Below are positions 26,083 to 35,177 of a DNA stretch of 38,635 nt, piece by piece. The stretch is from assembly GCA_021798575.1 (NCBI GenBank), contig JAJZGI010000017.1:1-38635 (forward strand), written 5' to 3'. The position numbers and the translations under genes are program-made. A model generated the notes under the pieces. That model ran no database searches and was not told the DNA's origin. It worked only from the letters and a program-made list of their open reading frames with translations. Position 1 is the stretch's first letter. Each line of letters opens with the position of its first letter. The DNA is from Pseudomonadota bacterium (GTDB lineage Bacteria; Pseudomonadota; Alphaproteobacteria; Acetobacterales; Acetobacteraceae).

Positions 26083-27365
26083 GCGAGTTGCCCCTCGCGT
26101 TCCACCCGCACCCGCTCGACCCGTCTTCCATCCATTTGCAGCACGGCGAACTTCCAGCCGCCGAACACGATGGCGTCGCCCTTGCGCGGGGGGCGTTGCA
26201 GCAGGGCCAGGATGAGCCCGCCCAGCGTGTGGTAGCTGCCGGGGTTCGGCAAATCGGGCAGGTGCAGCCGGGCCTTGGTCTCGTCCACCGGGGTCAGCCC
26301 ATCCAGCTCGAAGATCTCGCCGGGCGCGGTGGCGCCTTTCAGCGTGGGTTGTTCGGCGTCGCCCACCATCGCCTCCAGCACGTCAGCGGCCGTGACCATG
26401 CCCTCGAAACTGCCATATTCGTCGAGCACGATGGCGATGCCCAACGTATCCGATTTCAGGCGCTCCAGGGCCTCCAGCGCGGAGACGGAGTCCGGGATGG
26501 CCATTGGCTGGCGGAGCGCTGCGGCGAGCGAAAATTCCTTGCCGTCCAGTACACGGTCCAGAATATCCTTCGCCTGGACGATCCCGGCGACGTTATCGAT
26601 CGCGCCGTCGCACACCACGAAGCGGGAGTGAGGCGCGGCACGCAGGGCGGCAATGATGGTGGCGCGTGGTGCCGTGCGGTCGATCCAGGCGACCTCTGTG
26701 CGCGGCGTCATGATGGCACGCACCGGCTTGTCGGCCAGGCGGAGCACACGCTCGATAATGTCCCGCTCTTCATGCTCGAGCACACCCGTTTCAGCGCCCT
26801 CCACGAGCATGGCCTTTAGTTCCTCCTCGGACATGGCGCGCCGGTCATCGCCTGCGGGGCCGAAGGCGCGCAGCACAAGCCCGGTGGTCTGGCCGAGCAG
26901 CCATACGACCGGGGTGGTGGCGCGGGCCATGATGGCGAGCGGCTGTGCGATGATGGAGGCGACGCGTTCGGGGTGGCGCAGGGCGAGCTGTTTGGGCACC
27001 AGCTCGCCAAACACGAGCGTAAGGAAGGTGATGGCCAGCACCGTGCAAGCGAGCGCCAGCGGGTTGGCGTAGGCGGCCAGCAGCGGCAGCCGCGCCAATG
27101 GGCGGGCGAGCTGGCCCGCCAACTCCTGCCCGCCAAACACGCCGGTGAGGATTCCAATGAGCGTGATGCCGAACTGCGAGGCGGGCAGAAAGCTCTGCGG
27201 ATGGTCCGCCAGGTCGCGGGCGCGCGCCGCGCCGCGCACGCCCCGCCGCTCCATGAGTGTCAGCATGGCCCGGCGGGCCGAGACCAGTGCCAGCTCGCTG
27301 AGCGCGAAGGCACCGTTGAGGAGAATCAAAACAGCCAGGATGAGCAGTTGCAGGGCGAGTGGCAT
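26004..27365 (-). CDS. HlyC/CorC family (CNNM-CBS) membrane protein
   Basis: A 453-aa protein: CNNM/DUF21 transmembrane domain (about 1-190; PLALQLLILAVLILLNGAFALSEL, ASQFGITLIGILTGVFGGQELA, FGELVPKQLALRHPE), a CBS pair (about 215-340; IMTPRTEVAWIDRTA, GIVQAKDILDRVLDG, LDEYGSFEGMVTAADVLEAMVGD), and a C-terminal CorC_HlyC domain (about 355-430). Homologs are linked to Mg2+ or Co2+ efflux and tolerance. ATG 27365 was chosen because it starts the first membrane helix. The last ~26 codons overlap the opposite gene. Confidence 0.9.
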   Translation of the reverse strand: MPLALQLLILAVLILLNGAFALSELALVSARRAMLTLMERRGVRGAARARDLADHPQSFLPASQFGITLIGILTGVFGGQELAGQLARPLARLPLLAAYANPLALACTVLAITFLTLVFGELVPKQLALRHPERVASIIAQPLAIMARATTPVVWLLGQTTGLVLRAFGPAGDDRRAMSEEELKAMLVEGAETGVLEHEERDIIERVLRLADKPVRAIMTPRTEVAWIDRTAPRATIIAALRAAPHSRFVVCDGAIDNVAGIVQAKDILDRVLDGKEFSLAAALRQPMAIPDSVSALEALERLKSDTLGIAIVLDEYGSFEGMVTAADVLEAMVGDAEQPTLKGATAPGEIFELDGLTPVDETKARLHLPDLPNPGSYHTLGGLILALLQRPPRKGDAIVFGGWKFAVLQMDGRRVERVRVEREGQLAQPARLSPTASATFIPSTPADKIPPA

Positions 27366-27525
27366 GGGAGGCAGCCTAACCGATCCGATGCTACCGCGCA
27401 CCGGCTGGCGGCGGAATAAATTCAATTTGCCATAGTTGCGACACAATCACGCCCAGCCGATGCCGCAGTGCAGCGACATAGTTGGTTACAGGCGGGGCTC
27501 GTCCCGTTTGAAACTGGACCGACAG

Positions 27526-30231
27526 ATGACCTATCAAGCGCCGATTCGCCGTCAGAAGGCACAGACTTCCATAGCGCGGCCCCGCAAAGGCTGGGCCAGC
27601 CCCAGTTCCTGGGCGGCGGTGCTCATCGTTGGCGTGATCGCCTTTGGCATCTGGGCGGCGGCGAACCGGCCAGCGACGAATATTCCGCCCTACGCGGGTA
27701 AAATCGACGGGTTTGCCTTCTCGCCGTTCCATGCCGGGGAAAGTCCGCAAACCGGTGTCTACCCAAGCATCGCCCAGATAAAATCCGACCTTCAGCTGGT
27801 CGCGACGCGTACGCACAATATCCGCACCTATACGGTGCAGGGGGATTTGGGTGACATTCCCGCGCTGGCCGAGGGCATGCATTTGAATGTGACGCTGGGT
27901 GCCTGGCTGGACGCTCACCCCCGGGCCAATGACGCCGAGTTGGCGAAGGTGGTGCGGGTGGCCAACGCCAGCCCGGACGTCACGCAGATCATGGTGGGTA
28001 ACGAGACGATTTTGCGCGGTAATCTGACCGTGCCGCAGTTGATGGCCGACATCGATCTGGTGAAGCGCCAGACGCACGTACCGGTCTCCACCGCCGAGCC
28101 CTGGCATGTCTGGCTGAGCCATCCGCAGTTGGCCACATCGGTCGATTTCATCACTGTGCATCTGCTGCCCTACTGGGAGGGCGTGCCGGAGAAGATCGCC
28201 GTGGCGGATGCCATACACCGGCTGCATGAGGTGCAGCGACGCTTTCCCGGCAAAAAGATCGAGATCGGCGAGATCGGCTGGCCCTCGAATGGTATCGATA
28301 TCGGCGCGGCGCGCGCCAGCACGGTGAATCAGGCGCGCTTCATGCGGGACTTCTTCAACCTCGCGCAGAAGGAGCATCTGCATTACTTCGTGATGGAGGC
28401 GTTCGATCAGCCCTGGAAGACCAGCTTTGAGGGCCGCGCCGCGGGCTATTGGGGCATGTATACGCTGGGGCGGGCGCAGAAATGGTCCATGACCGGCCCG
28501 GTTCAGAACAACCCGGCGTGGATCTTCTACGCCATCGGCGCGCTGTTACTCGCCGGCTTGGCGAGCCTGGCGCTGCTCTCGCGTCGGCCGGATATCCGCC
28601 TGCCCGGCAAGCTGATTTTCGCCGTGCTGGTGGATGGGTTCGCCAGCGCGCTCGCGATGCTGCTGATGACCATGGGTGAGACCTATCTCTCGCTCAGCGC
28701 GGCGGCGGTATGGGGCACGCTCGCACTCGGCCAGGGGGTGCTGCTGTTCCTGCTCATCGCCGATAGTTTCGATCTGGTGGAGACGATCTTCGGCCGGGTC
28801 TCCAAACGCCACTATGAGCCTATCCCCGCGCCGGCTGGGGCGGTGCTGCCCAAGGTGTCGATCCATCTGCCGATCTGCAACGAGCCGCCCGAGATGGTGC
28901 GCGCGACGCTCGATGCGCTGGCGGCGCTGGACTATGACCGTTTTGAGGTGCTGGTCGTGGATAATAACACGATGGACCCCAGAGTATGGGAGCCAGTGGC
29001 CGAGCATTGCGCCAGGCTGGGGCCGAAATTCCGCTTCTTTACGCTCGGCAAATACAAAGGGTTCAAGGCGGGTGCGCTGAACTTCGCGCTGCGCGAGACC
29101 GCGGCGGATGCGCAGATCATCGGTGTGATCGACAGCGATTATACGGTGGAGCCGGACTGGCTGCGCTGCATGGCGCCGGCCTTTGAGAACCCGAATGTCG
29201 GCTTCACCCAGAGCCCGCAGGACTATCGCGACAATGACGGCAGCCTGTTCAAGCGCCTGATGTTCTGGGAGTACGCCGGGTTCTTCCACGCCGGAATGGT
29301 GGCGCGCAACGAGCGCAATGCGATTATCCAGCACGGCACCATGACGCTGGTGCGCAAGGCGGCGCTGCTGAATGAGAATGGTTGGGCGGAATGGTGCATC
29401 ACCGAGGACAGCCAACTCGGTCTGCGGCTGATGCGCGCCGGGTATGAGGCGGTCTACTCTAAAAAGAGCTTCGGCAAGGGCGTGATGCCCGATGATTTCA
29501 ACGCTTTCAGGAAGCAGCGCTACCGCTGGGCCTATGGCGCCATGCGGATCGTGCGGGCCAACTGGCGCGCGCTGTTCTCGCCCTTCAATCACGACCTCAC
29601 GCTCGGTCAGCGCTGGCATTTTATCACCGGTTGGCTGCCCTGGGTGGGCGATGCGCTGGGGTTGGTGTTTCTGGTGATGGGGTTGGGTTGGTCGGCAGGG
29701 TTGATCCTGGACCCGGTGCGGTTTGAATTTCCGATCGTGCTGTTTATGCTCCCTTCCATCGGATTGTTCCTGTTCAAGATCGTGCAGATTCTGGCGCTAT
29801 ACGCCAACCGCGTGCCGTGCGGCCTCAAAGACCGTGTGGGTGCGGCGGTGGCGGGGCTTGCGCTCTCGCACAGCATCGGCAAGGCGGTGTGGAAGGGTTT
29901 GTTCAGTAATAACCTCGCATTCTCCCGTACGCCGAAGATGAAGAATGCCCCGGCACTGATCCAGGGGCTGGTGATGTCACGCGAGGAGTTGCTGCTGCTG
30001 GTCCTCACCTGGGGTGCGCTGCTGGGCGTGGGGTTTGGCCATCATTGGGCGACGGTGGAGACCAAGCTCTGGTGCGTGGTGCTGTTCACCCAATCCCTGC
30101 CGTATCTTGCCTCGGTCAGCGTGGCCATCATGGCGGCGATGCCGGCGCGGCGGGCAAGGGCGGCGGCGCTGCCGGTGGCGCAGAAGCTGCCCGCGCGGCT
30201 GACCAGCCTGCACCCGGCGGCAGGAGACTGA
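27526..30231 (+). CDS. GH17-GT2 fusion beta-glucan synthase (NdvB-like)
   Basis: A 901-aa protein: one membrane segment (about 28-45), a periplasmic GH17 domain (about 55-330, acid/base E160 in IMVGNETIL, nucleophile E249 in IEIGEIGWPS), membrane helices (about 330-415), a cytoplasmic GT2 domain (about 442-670: VDNN, DSD at 536-538, TED at 626-628, QRYRW at 664-668), and further helices to the end. The layout matches Pseudomonas NdvB, which makes periplasmic cyclic beta-1,3-glucans: GT2 polymerises UDP-glucose and GH17 transglycosylates. Start ATG 27526 was chosen; TTG 27436 is a longer option. A GH17-only relative is at 13172. Confidence 0.88.
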   Translation: MTYQAPIRRQKAQTSIARPRKGWASPSSWAAVLIVGVIAFGIWAAANRPATNIPPYAGKIDGFAFSPFHAGESPQTGVYPSIAQIKSDLQLVATRTHNIRTYTVQGDLGDIPALAEGMHLNVTLGAWLDAHPRANDAELAKVVRVANASPDVTQIMVGNETILRGNLTVPQLMADIDLVKRQTHVPVSTAEPWHVWLSHPQLATSVDFITVHLLPYWEGVPEKIAVADAIHRLHEVQRRFPGKKIEIGEIGWPSNGIDIGAARASTVNQARFMRDFFNLAQKEHLHYFVMEAFDQPWKTSFEGRAAGYWGMYTLGRAQKWSMTGPVQNNPAWIFYAIGALLLAGLASLALLSRRPDIRLPGKLIFAVLVDGFASALAMLLMTMGETYLSLSAAAVWGTLALGQGVLLFLLIADSFDLVETIFGRVSKRHYEPIPAPAGAVLPKVSIHLPICNEPPEMVRATLDALAALDYDRFEVLVVDNNTMDPRVWEPVAEHCARLGPKFRFFTLGKYKGFKAGALNFALRETAADAQIIGVIDSDYTVEPDWLRCMAPAFENPNVGFTQSPQDYRDNDGSLFKRLMFWEYAGFFHAGMVARNERNAIIQHGTMTLVRKAALLNENGWAEWCITEDSQLGLRLMRAGYEAVYSKKSFGKGVMPDDFNAFRKQRYRWAYGAMRIVRANWRALFSPFNHDLTLGQRWHFITGWLPWVGDALGLVFLVMGLGWSAGLILDPVRFEFPIVLFMLPSIGLFLFKIVQILALYANRVPCGLKDRVGAAVAGLALSHSIGKAVWKGLFSNNLAFSRTPKMKNAPALIQGLVMSREELLLLVLTWGALLGVGFGHHWATVETKLWCVVLFTQSLPYLASVSVAIMAAMPARRARAAALPVAQKLPARLTSLHPAAGD

Positions 30232-30524
30232 AACCACAGCGATGGTTGAGTTCATGAACGGGGCCGTTTCCCCCGCTTATGTTTTGCCGAAACGCGGGGC
30301 AGCAATGTCCGAAATAGCTTGCCTTTTGCGGTGCAGCATGTGCATGAAGCGGCGTCAACCGCGAATGCGCGACCGGATTCCGATCCGGCCTTGGCGGTTG
30401 GTTTGTCTATTGGGGCGGGGACGTCCTCCCGGGCAGTTTTTTACCCGTCCACTCCAAAATCGCGCGTGGAAGCCGGACAATACGCCTGCAAACCCAGGGT
30501 TTGCGGCGCCGGAGATGTTTATTT
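30232..30524 (+). promoter_or_regulatory. 293-base leader/intergenic region before the helicase
   Basis: I see no convincing gene in this gap. It contains a perfect hairpin CCGGAT-TCCG-ATCCGG (30373-30388), a GC-rich stretch around GGGGACGTCCTCCC (about 30417-30430) followed by TTTTTT, and the helicase ribosome site CGGAGA. A long folded 5' untranslated region is typical of DEAD-box helicase genes under cold-shock or autoregulation, but this is inference. Confidence 0.35.
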
Positions 30525-31754
30525 ATGACTGAACTAACCTTTGAATCCCTCGGCCTTGCCGCGCCGATTCTCCAGGCCCTCAAAAATGCCGGTTTTAACA
30601 GCCCGACCCCGATTCAGGCGGGCGCGCTGCCCGCCGGGCTGGCCGGGCGCGACGTGCTGGGCACCGCGCAGACCGGTACCGGCAAGACCGCCGCTTTCGC
30701 GCTGCCGATCTTGCAGCAGATGGCCGCCAACCCGCTGCGCCCGCGCCGCTTTGCTGCCCGTGCGCTTATTCTGTCCCCCACCCGTGAGTTGGCGGTGCAG
30801 ATCGAGCAAGAATTTCGTAAGTTTGGCACGGGCCTCGCGCTTAACGCCGTGCTGGTGGTGGGCGGCGTCGGCCGCTCCGGCCAGGTGAACCGGATGTCGC
30901 GTGGCGCGGACATTGTGGTGGGAACACCCGGGCGCATCTGCGACCTGATGAGCACGCGCAACCTATTGATCGACCAATGCCAGTTTTTTGTGCTGGATGA
31001 GGCGGACCGGATGCTGGATCTCGGCTTCATGCCCGACATCCGCAAAGTGGTGGCTGCATTGCCAAACCGCCGGCAGTCGGCGTTGTTTTCCGCTACCATG
31101 CCCAAAGAGATACTCTCGCTCGCCGAGGGGCTGTTGCGGGACCCGGTGCGGGTCTCCATCGAGCCCGTGGCCTCAACGCCGGTGCTGGTGGAGCAGCATG
31201 TGCATTTTGTCGACGGCTCCGCCAAGAAGCACCTGCTCAGCAGCCTGCTGCGCGATCCGACCCTCACGCGCGCCATCGTGTTCACCCGCACCAAGCGCGG
31301 CGCCGACCGGGTGGCGCTGGGGCTGAACGCGGAAAAAATTTCCGCCACCGCCATGCATGGAAATTTGGGCCAGAATGCCCGCCAGCGGGCGCTGGAGGAT
31401 TTCCGCGCCGGCAATGTGCGGGTGCTGGTGGCGACTGACCTCGCCGCGCGCGGGATCGACGTGCTGGGGGTCTCGCACGTGATCAATTATGAGTTGCCCA
31501 ACGAGCCGGAGAGCTATGTGCACCGGATCGGGCGCACGGCGCGCAACGGGGCCAAGGGTATCGCCGTGGCGCTGTGCGATGCGACGGAGCTGACCTATCT
31601 CAACTCCATCGAGAAGCTCACGGGCGTGAAGATGAACGTCGCGAGCGGTGTTCGCCCGGCCCACGCGGCGGCGGCGAAAAAGCCGCAGCGTCATCCGGAC
31701 ATGATCGTCCGCAAGCCGCGCCGCCCGCAATATGCCCAGAGGCGTGCAGCTTAG
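30525..31754 (+). CDS. DEAD-box RNA helicase, RhlE-like
   Basis: A 409-aa ATP-dependent RNA helicase, probably for RNA unwinding in ribosome assembly or decay. Motifs in order: Q motif FNSPTPIQ (24-31), AQTGTGKT (48-55), PTRELA, GTPGR, DEAD, SAT, then RAIVFTRTKRGADRVALGL, ATDLAARGID and HRIGRTAR. The tail (about 370-409) is short, basic and Arg/Lys/Pro-rich (KKPQRHPD, KPRRPQYAQRRAA), suited to RNA binding. ATG 30525 has a CGGAGA site. It converges with fthC, with stop codons overlapping. Confidence 0.93.
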   Translation: MTELTFESLGLAAPILQALKNAGFNSPTPIQAGALPAGLAGRDVLGTAQTGTGKTAAFALPILQQMAANPLRPRRFAARALILSPTRELAVQIEQEFRKFGTGLALNAVLVVGGVGRSGQVNRMSRGADIVVGTPGRICDLMSTRNLLIDQCQFFVLDEADRMLDLGFMPDIRKVVAALPNRRQSALFSATMPKEILSLAEGLLRDPVRVSIEPVASTPVLVEQHVHFVDGSAKKHLLSSLLRDPTLTRAIVFTRTKRGADRVALGLNAEKISATAMHGNLGQNARQRALEDFRAGNVRVLVATDLAARGIDVLGVSHVINYELPNEPESYVHRIGRTARNGAKGIAVALCDATELTYLNSIEKLTGVKMNVASGVRPAHAAAAKKPQRHPDMIVRKPRRPQYAQRRAA

Positions 31755-32305
31755 TCCGGGGTGATGCGGCGGAAATAACGCTCCGTCGCCAGGGCCTGGA
31801 GTTTGAGGTCGTGCTCAGCGCTGGGCACGGCCTCAATTTCCTGCGCGGCGAAGGCGCAGCCCAGGCGAAAGGCTTGCGGGAGTACATCTACGGTGCGGTC
31901 GTAATAGCCGCCGCCATAACCCAGCCGTCCGCCCTGAGCATCGAAGGCCAGCAGCGGGATCAGGAGAAAATTCGGCGTGACGAGCGGGCCGCTCGGGTGC
32001 CAGGTGGCAAAGCGACCAGGCTCCAGCCGATCGCCGGGGCGCCACGCATGGAAGCGTAGCGGCTGGCCGGGCGGCGGTGTCTCGGGCAGGCAGATAACAT
32101 GGCCTTTCTCGTGCAATGTTAGCAGCAGCGGGCGGATATCGATCTCGGAGCCGATCGGCCAATAGCCGCCGATGCTGGCACCCGCTGGTGGCGGGTTGTT
32201 CAGCACCTGCTCAGCCAGTTGCGCGCTCAGGGTCGGGTTGCAGGCGGCACGGTTCGCCCGGGCGGTGGCGCGAGCGATCGCCTTGGCTTGGACGAGATCA
32301 GCCAT
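31751..32305 (-). CDS. fthC: 5-formyltetrahydrofolate cyclo-ligase
   Basis: It converts 5-formyl-THF to 5,10-methenyl-THF with ATP, returning a storage form to one-carbon metabolism. The 184-aa protein carries IGGYWPIGSEIDIRPLL, CLPETPPPGQPLRFHAW, and the family signature LGYGGGYYDRTVD (about 138-150). ATG 32305 was chosen; it is 14 bases after the DAHP synthase stop, and sequence further upstream lies in that gene. Its stop TAA and the helicase stop TAG overlap as TTAG. Confidence 0.92.
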   Translation of the reverse strand: MADLVQAKAIARATARANRAACNPTLSAQLAEQVLNNPPPAGASIGGYWPIGSEIDIRPLLLTLHEKGHVICLPETPPPGQPLRFHAWRPGDRLEPGRFATWHPSGPLVTPNFLLIPLLAFDAQGGRLGYGGGYYDRTVDVLPQAFRLGCAFAAQEIEAVPSAEHDLKLQALATERYFRRITPD

Positions 32306-32319
32306 CGGCGAGTGGCGGC

Positions 32320-33711
32320 TTATGGCGTCGTGCGCCGGGCACGGCGGGCCTTCAGCGCCTCGGCGATGAGAAAGGCGAGCTCCAGCGACTGCTCGGCGTT
32401 CAACCGTGGGTCGCAACTCGTCTCATAGCGCGCGCCGAGGTCGGATTCGGCCAGGCCGCGCGCACCACCAACACATTCGGTCACGTCCTGGCCGGTCATC
32501 TCCACATGCGCGCCGCTAGGAATGGTCTGCTCGGCGCCGCAGATTTCAAAAAAACCATGCAATTCTGCCACGATGGCCTCAAACCGCCGGGTTTTGATTT
32601 TTTGTGCGGTGGCGATCGTGTTGCCGTGCATCGGGTCGCACAGCCAGACCGGGGTGCGGCCCGCGCGCCCTACCGCGCGCAGCAAGGGCGGCAATTTTTC
32701 TGCTACTTTGTCCGCTCCCATGCGGGCGATCAGCGTGAGCCGGCCGGGTTCGTTATGTGGGTCGAGCCGCTCGATCAGCCGCAGCAGGTCATCCTCCTGC
32801 ATCGAGGGCCCAACCTTCATGCCGATTGGGTTTTTGATGCCGCGCATGAACTCCACATGCGCGCCGTCCAGCTGGCGGGTGCGGTCGCCGATCCAGAGAA
32901 AATGCGCCGAGCAGGCGTAGTGATCGCCCGAAGTGGAATCGACGCGCGTCAAGGCCTGCTCATAGGGCAGCAGCAGGGATTCATGGCTGGTGTAAAAATC
33001 CGTCTCGCGGATCTGCGGGGCGGAGATGCTGGTGAGGCCGCAGGCGCCCATGAAGCTGAGCGTTTCGTCGATCCGCGTGGCGAGGTCGCGGTAGCGCTCC
33101 ACCAGGGGCGAGCGCTCCACGAATTCAAGGTTCCAGCGGTGCACCTCGTGCAGGTCCGCGTAGCCGCCGGAGGCGAAGGCGCGCAGCAGATTGAGCGTGC
33201 CGGCCGACTGGAAATAGCCGAACTCCATGCGCGTGGGGTCGGGGATGCGCGCCGCTTCCGAGAAATCAGGCCCGTTGATGATATCGCCGCGATAGGAGGG
33301 CAGGGTTACGCCACCGATCGTCTCGGTGTCTGAAGAGCGTGGTTTGGCGAACTGGCCCGCCATGCGGCCCAGTTTGACCACTGGCATGGCGCCGCCAAAG
33401 GTGAGCACGACGGCCATTTGCAGGAGCACGCGGAAGGTATCGCGGATGACATTGGCGGTGAAATCCCCAAAACTCTCGGCGCAGTCCCCGCCTTGTAGCA
33501 CGAAGGCATGGCCGGAGGCGGCCAGGGCGAGCTGCGCCTTCAGCCGCCGCGCCTCACCCGCGAACACCAGCGGCGGGAAGCGCGCGATGCGGGCCTCCAT
33601 CGCCGCCAGCCGGTCGGCGTTCGGGTAGCTCGGCACTTGGCGGATCGGGCAGTCCCGCCAGCTCGCGGGGCTCCAGCCTGGGTTGAGATGGGCCGGGGTT
33701 ATGGTATCCAT
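32320..33711 (-). CDS. Class II DAHP synthase
   Basis: It condenses phosphoenolpyruvate and erythrose-4-phosphate, the entry reaction to aromatic amino acids. The 463-aa protein is the class II (plant-like) type: [27 protein letters not shown], metal-binding Cys in [10 protein letters not shown] (C77), [77 protein letters not shown], and CDPMHGNT. No feedback extension typical of some class II enzymes is evident beyond the core. It is followed by fthC. Confidence 0.95.
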   Translation of the reverse strand: MDTITPAHLNPGWSPASWRDCPIRQVPSYPNADRLAAMEARIARFPPLVFAGEARRLKAQLALAASGHAFVLQGGDCAESFGDFTANVIRDTFRVLLQMAVVLTFGGAMPVVKLGRMAGQFAKPRSSDTETIGGVTLPSYRGDIINGPDFSEAARIPDPTRMEFGYFQSAGTLNLLRAFASGGYADLHEVHRWNLEFVERSPLVERYRDLATRIDETLSFMGACGLTSISAPQIRETDFYTSHESLLLPYEQALTRVDSTSGDHYACSAHFLWIGDRTRQLDGAHVEFMRGIKNPIGMKVGPSMQEDDLLRLIERLDPHNEPGRLTLIARMGADKVAEKLPPLLRAVGRAGRTPVWLCDPMHGNTIATAQKIKTRRFEAIVAELHGFFEICGAEQTIPSGAHVEMTGQDVTECVGGARGLAESDLGARYETSCDPRLNAEQSLELAFLIAEALKARRARRTTP

Positions 33712-33769
33712 GAGCGCTCCAGAGACCCGAATATCGGGTATTATCGCGCATATTTAGCCCAGCTGCCAC

Positions 33770-35149
33770 TCAAGGGGAACTCTGCGGTCCGACGACCCTG
33801 GTTTGCGTGCGCAAGATGACAAATTCCTCCGCGGCTGTCGGGTGGATGCCGATGGTGTGGTCGAAATCCGCCTTGGTGGCACCCGCGGTGATGGCGATGG
33901 CGATGCCCTGCATGATCTCCGGCGCGTCCTCCCCCAGCATATGCGCGCCGAGGATTTTGTCTGTGTCGACGTCGACGATGAGTTTGATCAGGGTTTTGCG
34001 CACCCGGCCGGAGAGGTTGTGGCGGAGCGGGGTGAAACGCGAGAGAAACACGTTCGCCGCGCCACGCCGCGCCGCTTGCGCCTCGGTCAGCCCCACGGTG
34101 GCGATGGGTGGGCTGGAGAACACGGCGGTGGGCACCCGCTCCAGACTGACGCGCCGAGGGTTGTCACCAAACAAGGTATCCGCCAGGGCATGACCCTCTG
34201 CGGTCGCGACCGGGGTGAGGTTCAACCGGTCGGTTACATCGCCGATCGCGAAGATATGCGGAGTGCGCGTGGCGAGGTGTTCATCGACCGGGATGGCGCC
34301 GTTCTCGCCCGTTTCCAGCCCGGCGGCGGCGAGGTTCAGCCCTTGGGTGTTGGCGGCGCGGCCCGTTGCGAAAAAGACGAGGTCGACCTCGAGACTGGAA
34401 TAATCCGAGAGCGCCAGGATGCGGGTTTCGCCATCGCGCGAGATGTTCATCGGCAGCGTGTCGGGATGCAGGATGACCCCGCTCTCGTTCATCGCCTCGG
34501 CGAGACCGAGGCGCATATCCTGATCGAACCCGCGCAGCGGCAAAGGCTGGCGATAGATGAGATGGGTCTGCGCGCCCAGGCCTGCGAAGACGCCGGCGAA
34601 TTCCACCCCGATATAGCCGCTGCCGATGATGGCGATTCGCCGGGGCATGGCGGGGAGATAAAAAACATCGTCGGAGATGATGCCGTGCTCCACGCCAGGG
34701 ATCTCCAGGCGCGTCGGATAACCGCCCGTGGCGATGACGATGCGGGCGGCGGTGATGCGCGCCCCGCCGACATCGAGCGTGTGTGGGTCGATGAAGCGCG
34801 CTTCTGCTGCGAAAATTTTGGCGCCGGCCTGTTCCAATAATTGTTGGTAGATATGGTTGAGCCGGGTGATCTCGTGGTTTTTGGCGGTGATGAGGACAGG
34901 CCAGTCATGCATGGCGGGCGGGCTGCTCCAGCCAAAGCCCTGGGAGTCGCGCGCGGCCGCGCCATATTCCGCCGCCATGACCATGAGTTTTTTTGGCACG
35001 CAGCCGATATTCACGCAGGTGCCCCCCCAGAAGCGCGACTCCGCGATGCCGACCCGCGCGCCATGCCCGGCGGCGATGCGCGCGCAGCGCACCCCGGCGG
35101 AGCCGCCGCCGATCACGAACAGATCAAAGTCGAATTCTGGTTCCGGCAA
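33770..35149 (-). CDS. gor: Glutathione-disulfide reductase
   Basis: A 459-aa NADPH-dependent flavoenzyme reducing glutathione disulfide. FAD motif FVIGGGSAGVRCARIAAGHGARV (11-33); redox pair C45/C50 in GGTCVNIGCVPKKL; NADPH motif AIIGSGYIGVEFAGVFAGLG; and the C-terminal catalytic HPTAAEEF. The basic-residue region after GSGYIGVEF (LIYRQPLPLRGFDQD) fits the NADPH-type enzyme. TTG 35149 was chosen because AGGAG lies six bases upstream; GTG 35188 is a weaker alternative that would overlap the upstream gene by 11 bases. Confidence 0.93.
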   Translation of the reverse strand: MPEPEFDFDLFVIGGGSAGVRCARIAAGHGARVGIAESRFWGGTCVNIGCVPKKLMVMAAEYGAAARDSQGFGWSSPPAMHDWPVLITAKNHEITRLNHIYQQLLEQAGAKIFAAEARFIDPHTLDVGGARITAARIVIATGGYPTRLEIPGVEHGIISDDVFYLPAMPRRIAIIGSGYIGVEFAGVFAGLGAQTHLIYRQPLPLRGFDQDMRLGLAEAMNESGVILHPDTLPMNISRDGETRILALSDYSSLEVDLVFFATGRAANTQGLNLAAAGLETGENGAIPVDEHLATRTPHIFAIGDVTDRLNLTPVATAEGHALADTLFGDNPRRVSLERVPTAVFSSPPIATVGLTEAQAARRGAANVFLSRFTPLRHNLSGRVRKTLIKLIVDVDTDKILGAHMLGEDAPEIMQGIAIAITAGATKADFDHTIGIHPTAAEEFVILRTQTRVVGPQSSP

Positions 35150-35177
35150 TCCTGGCTCCTGTGGTTTAGTGATAAGC

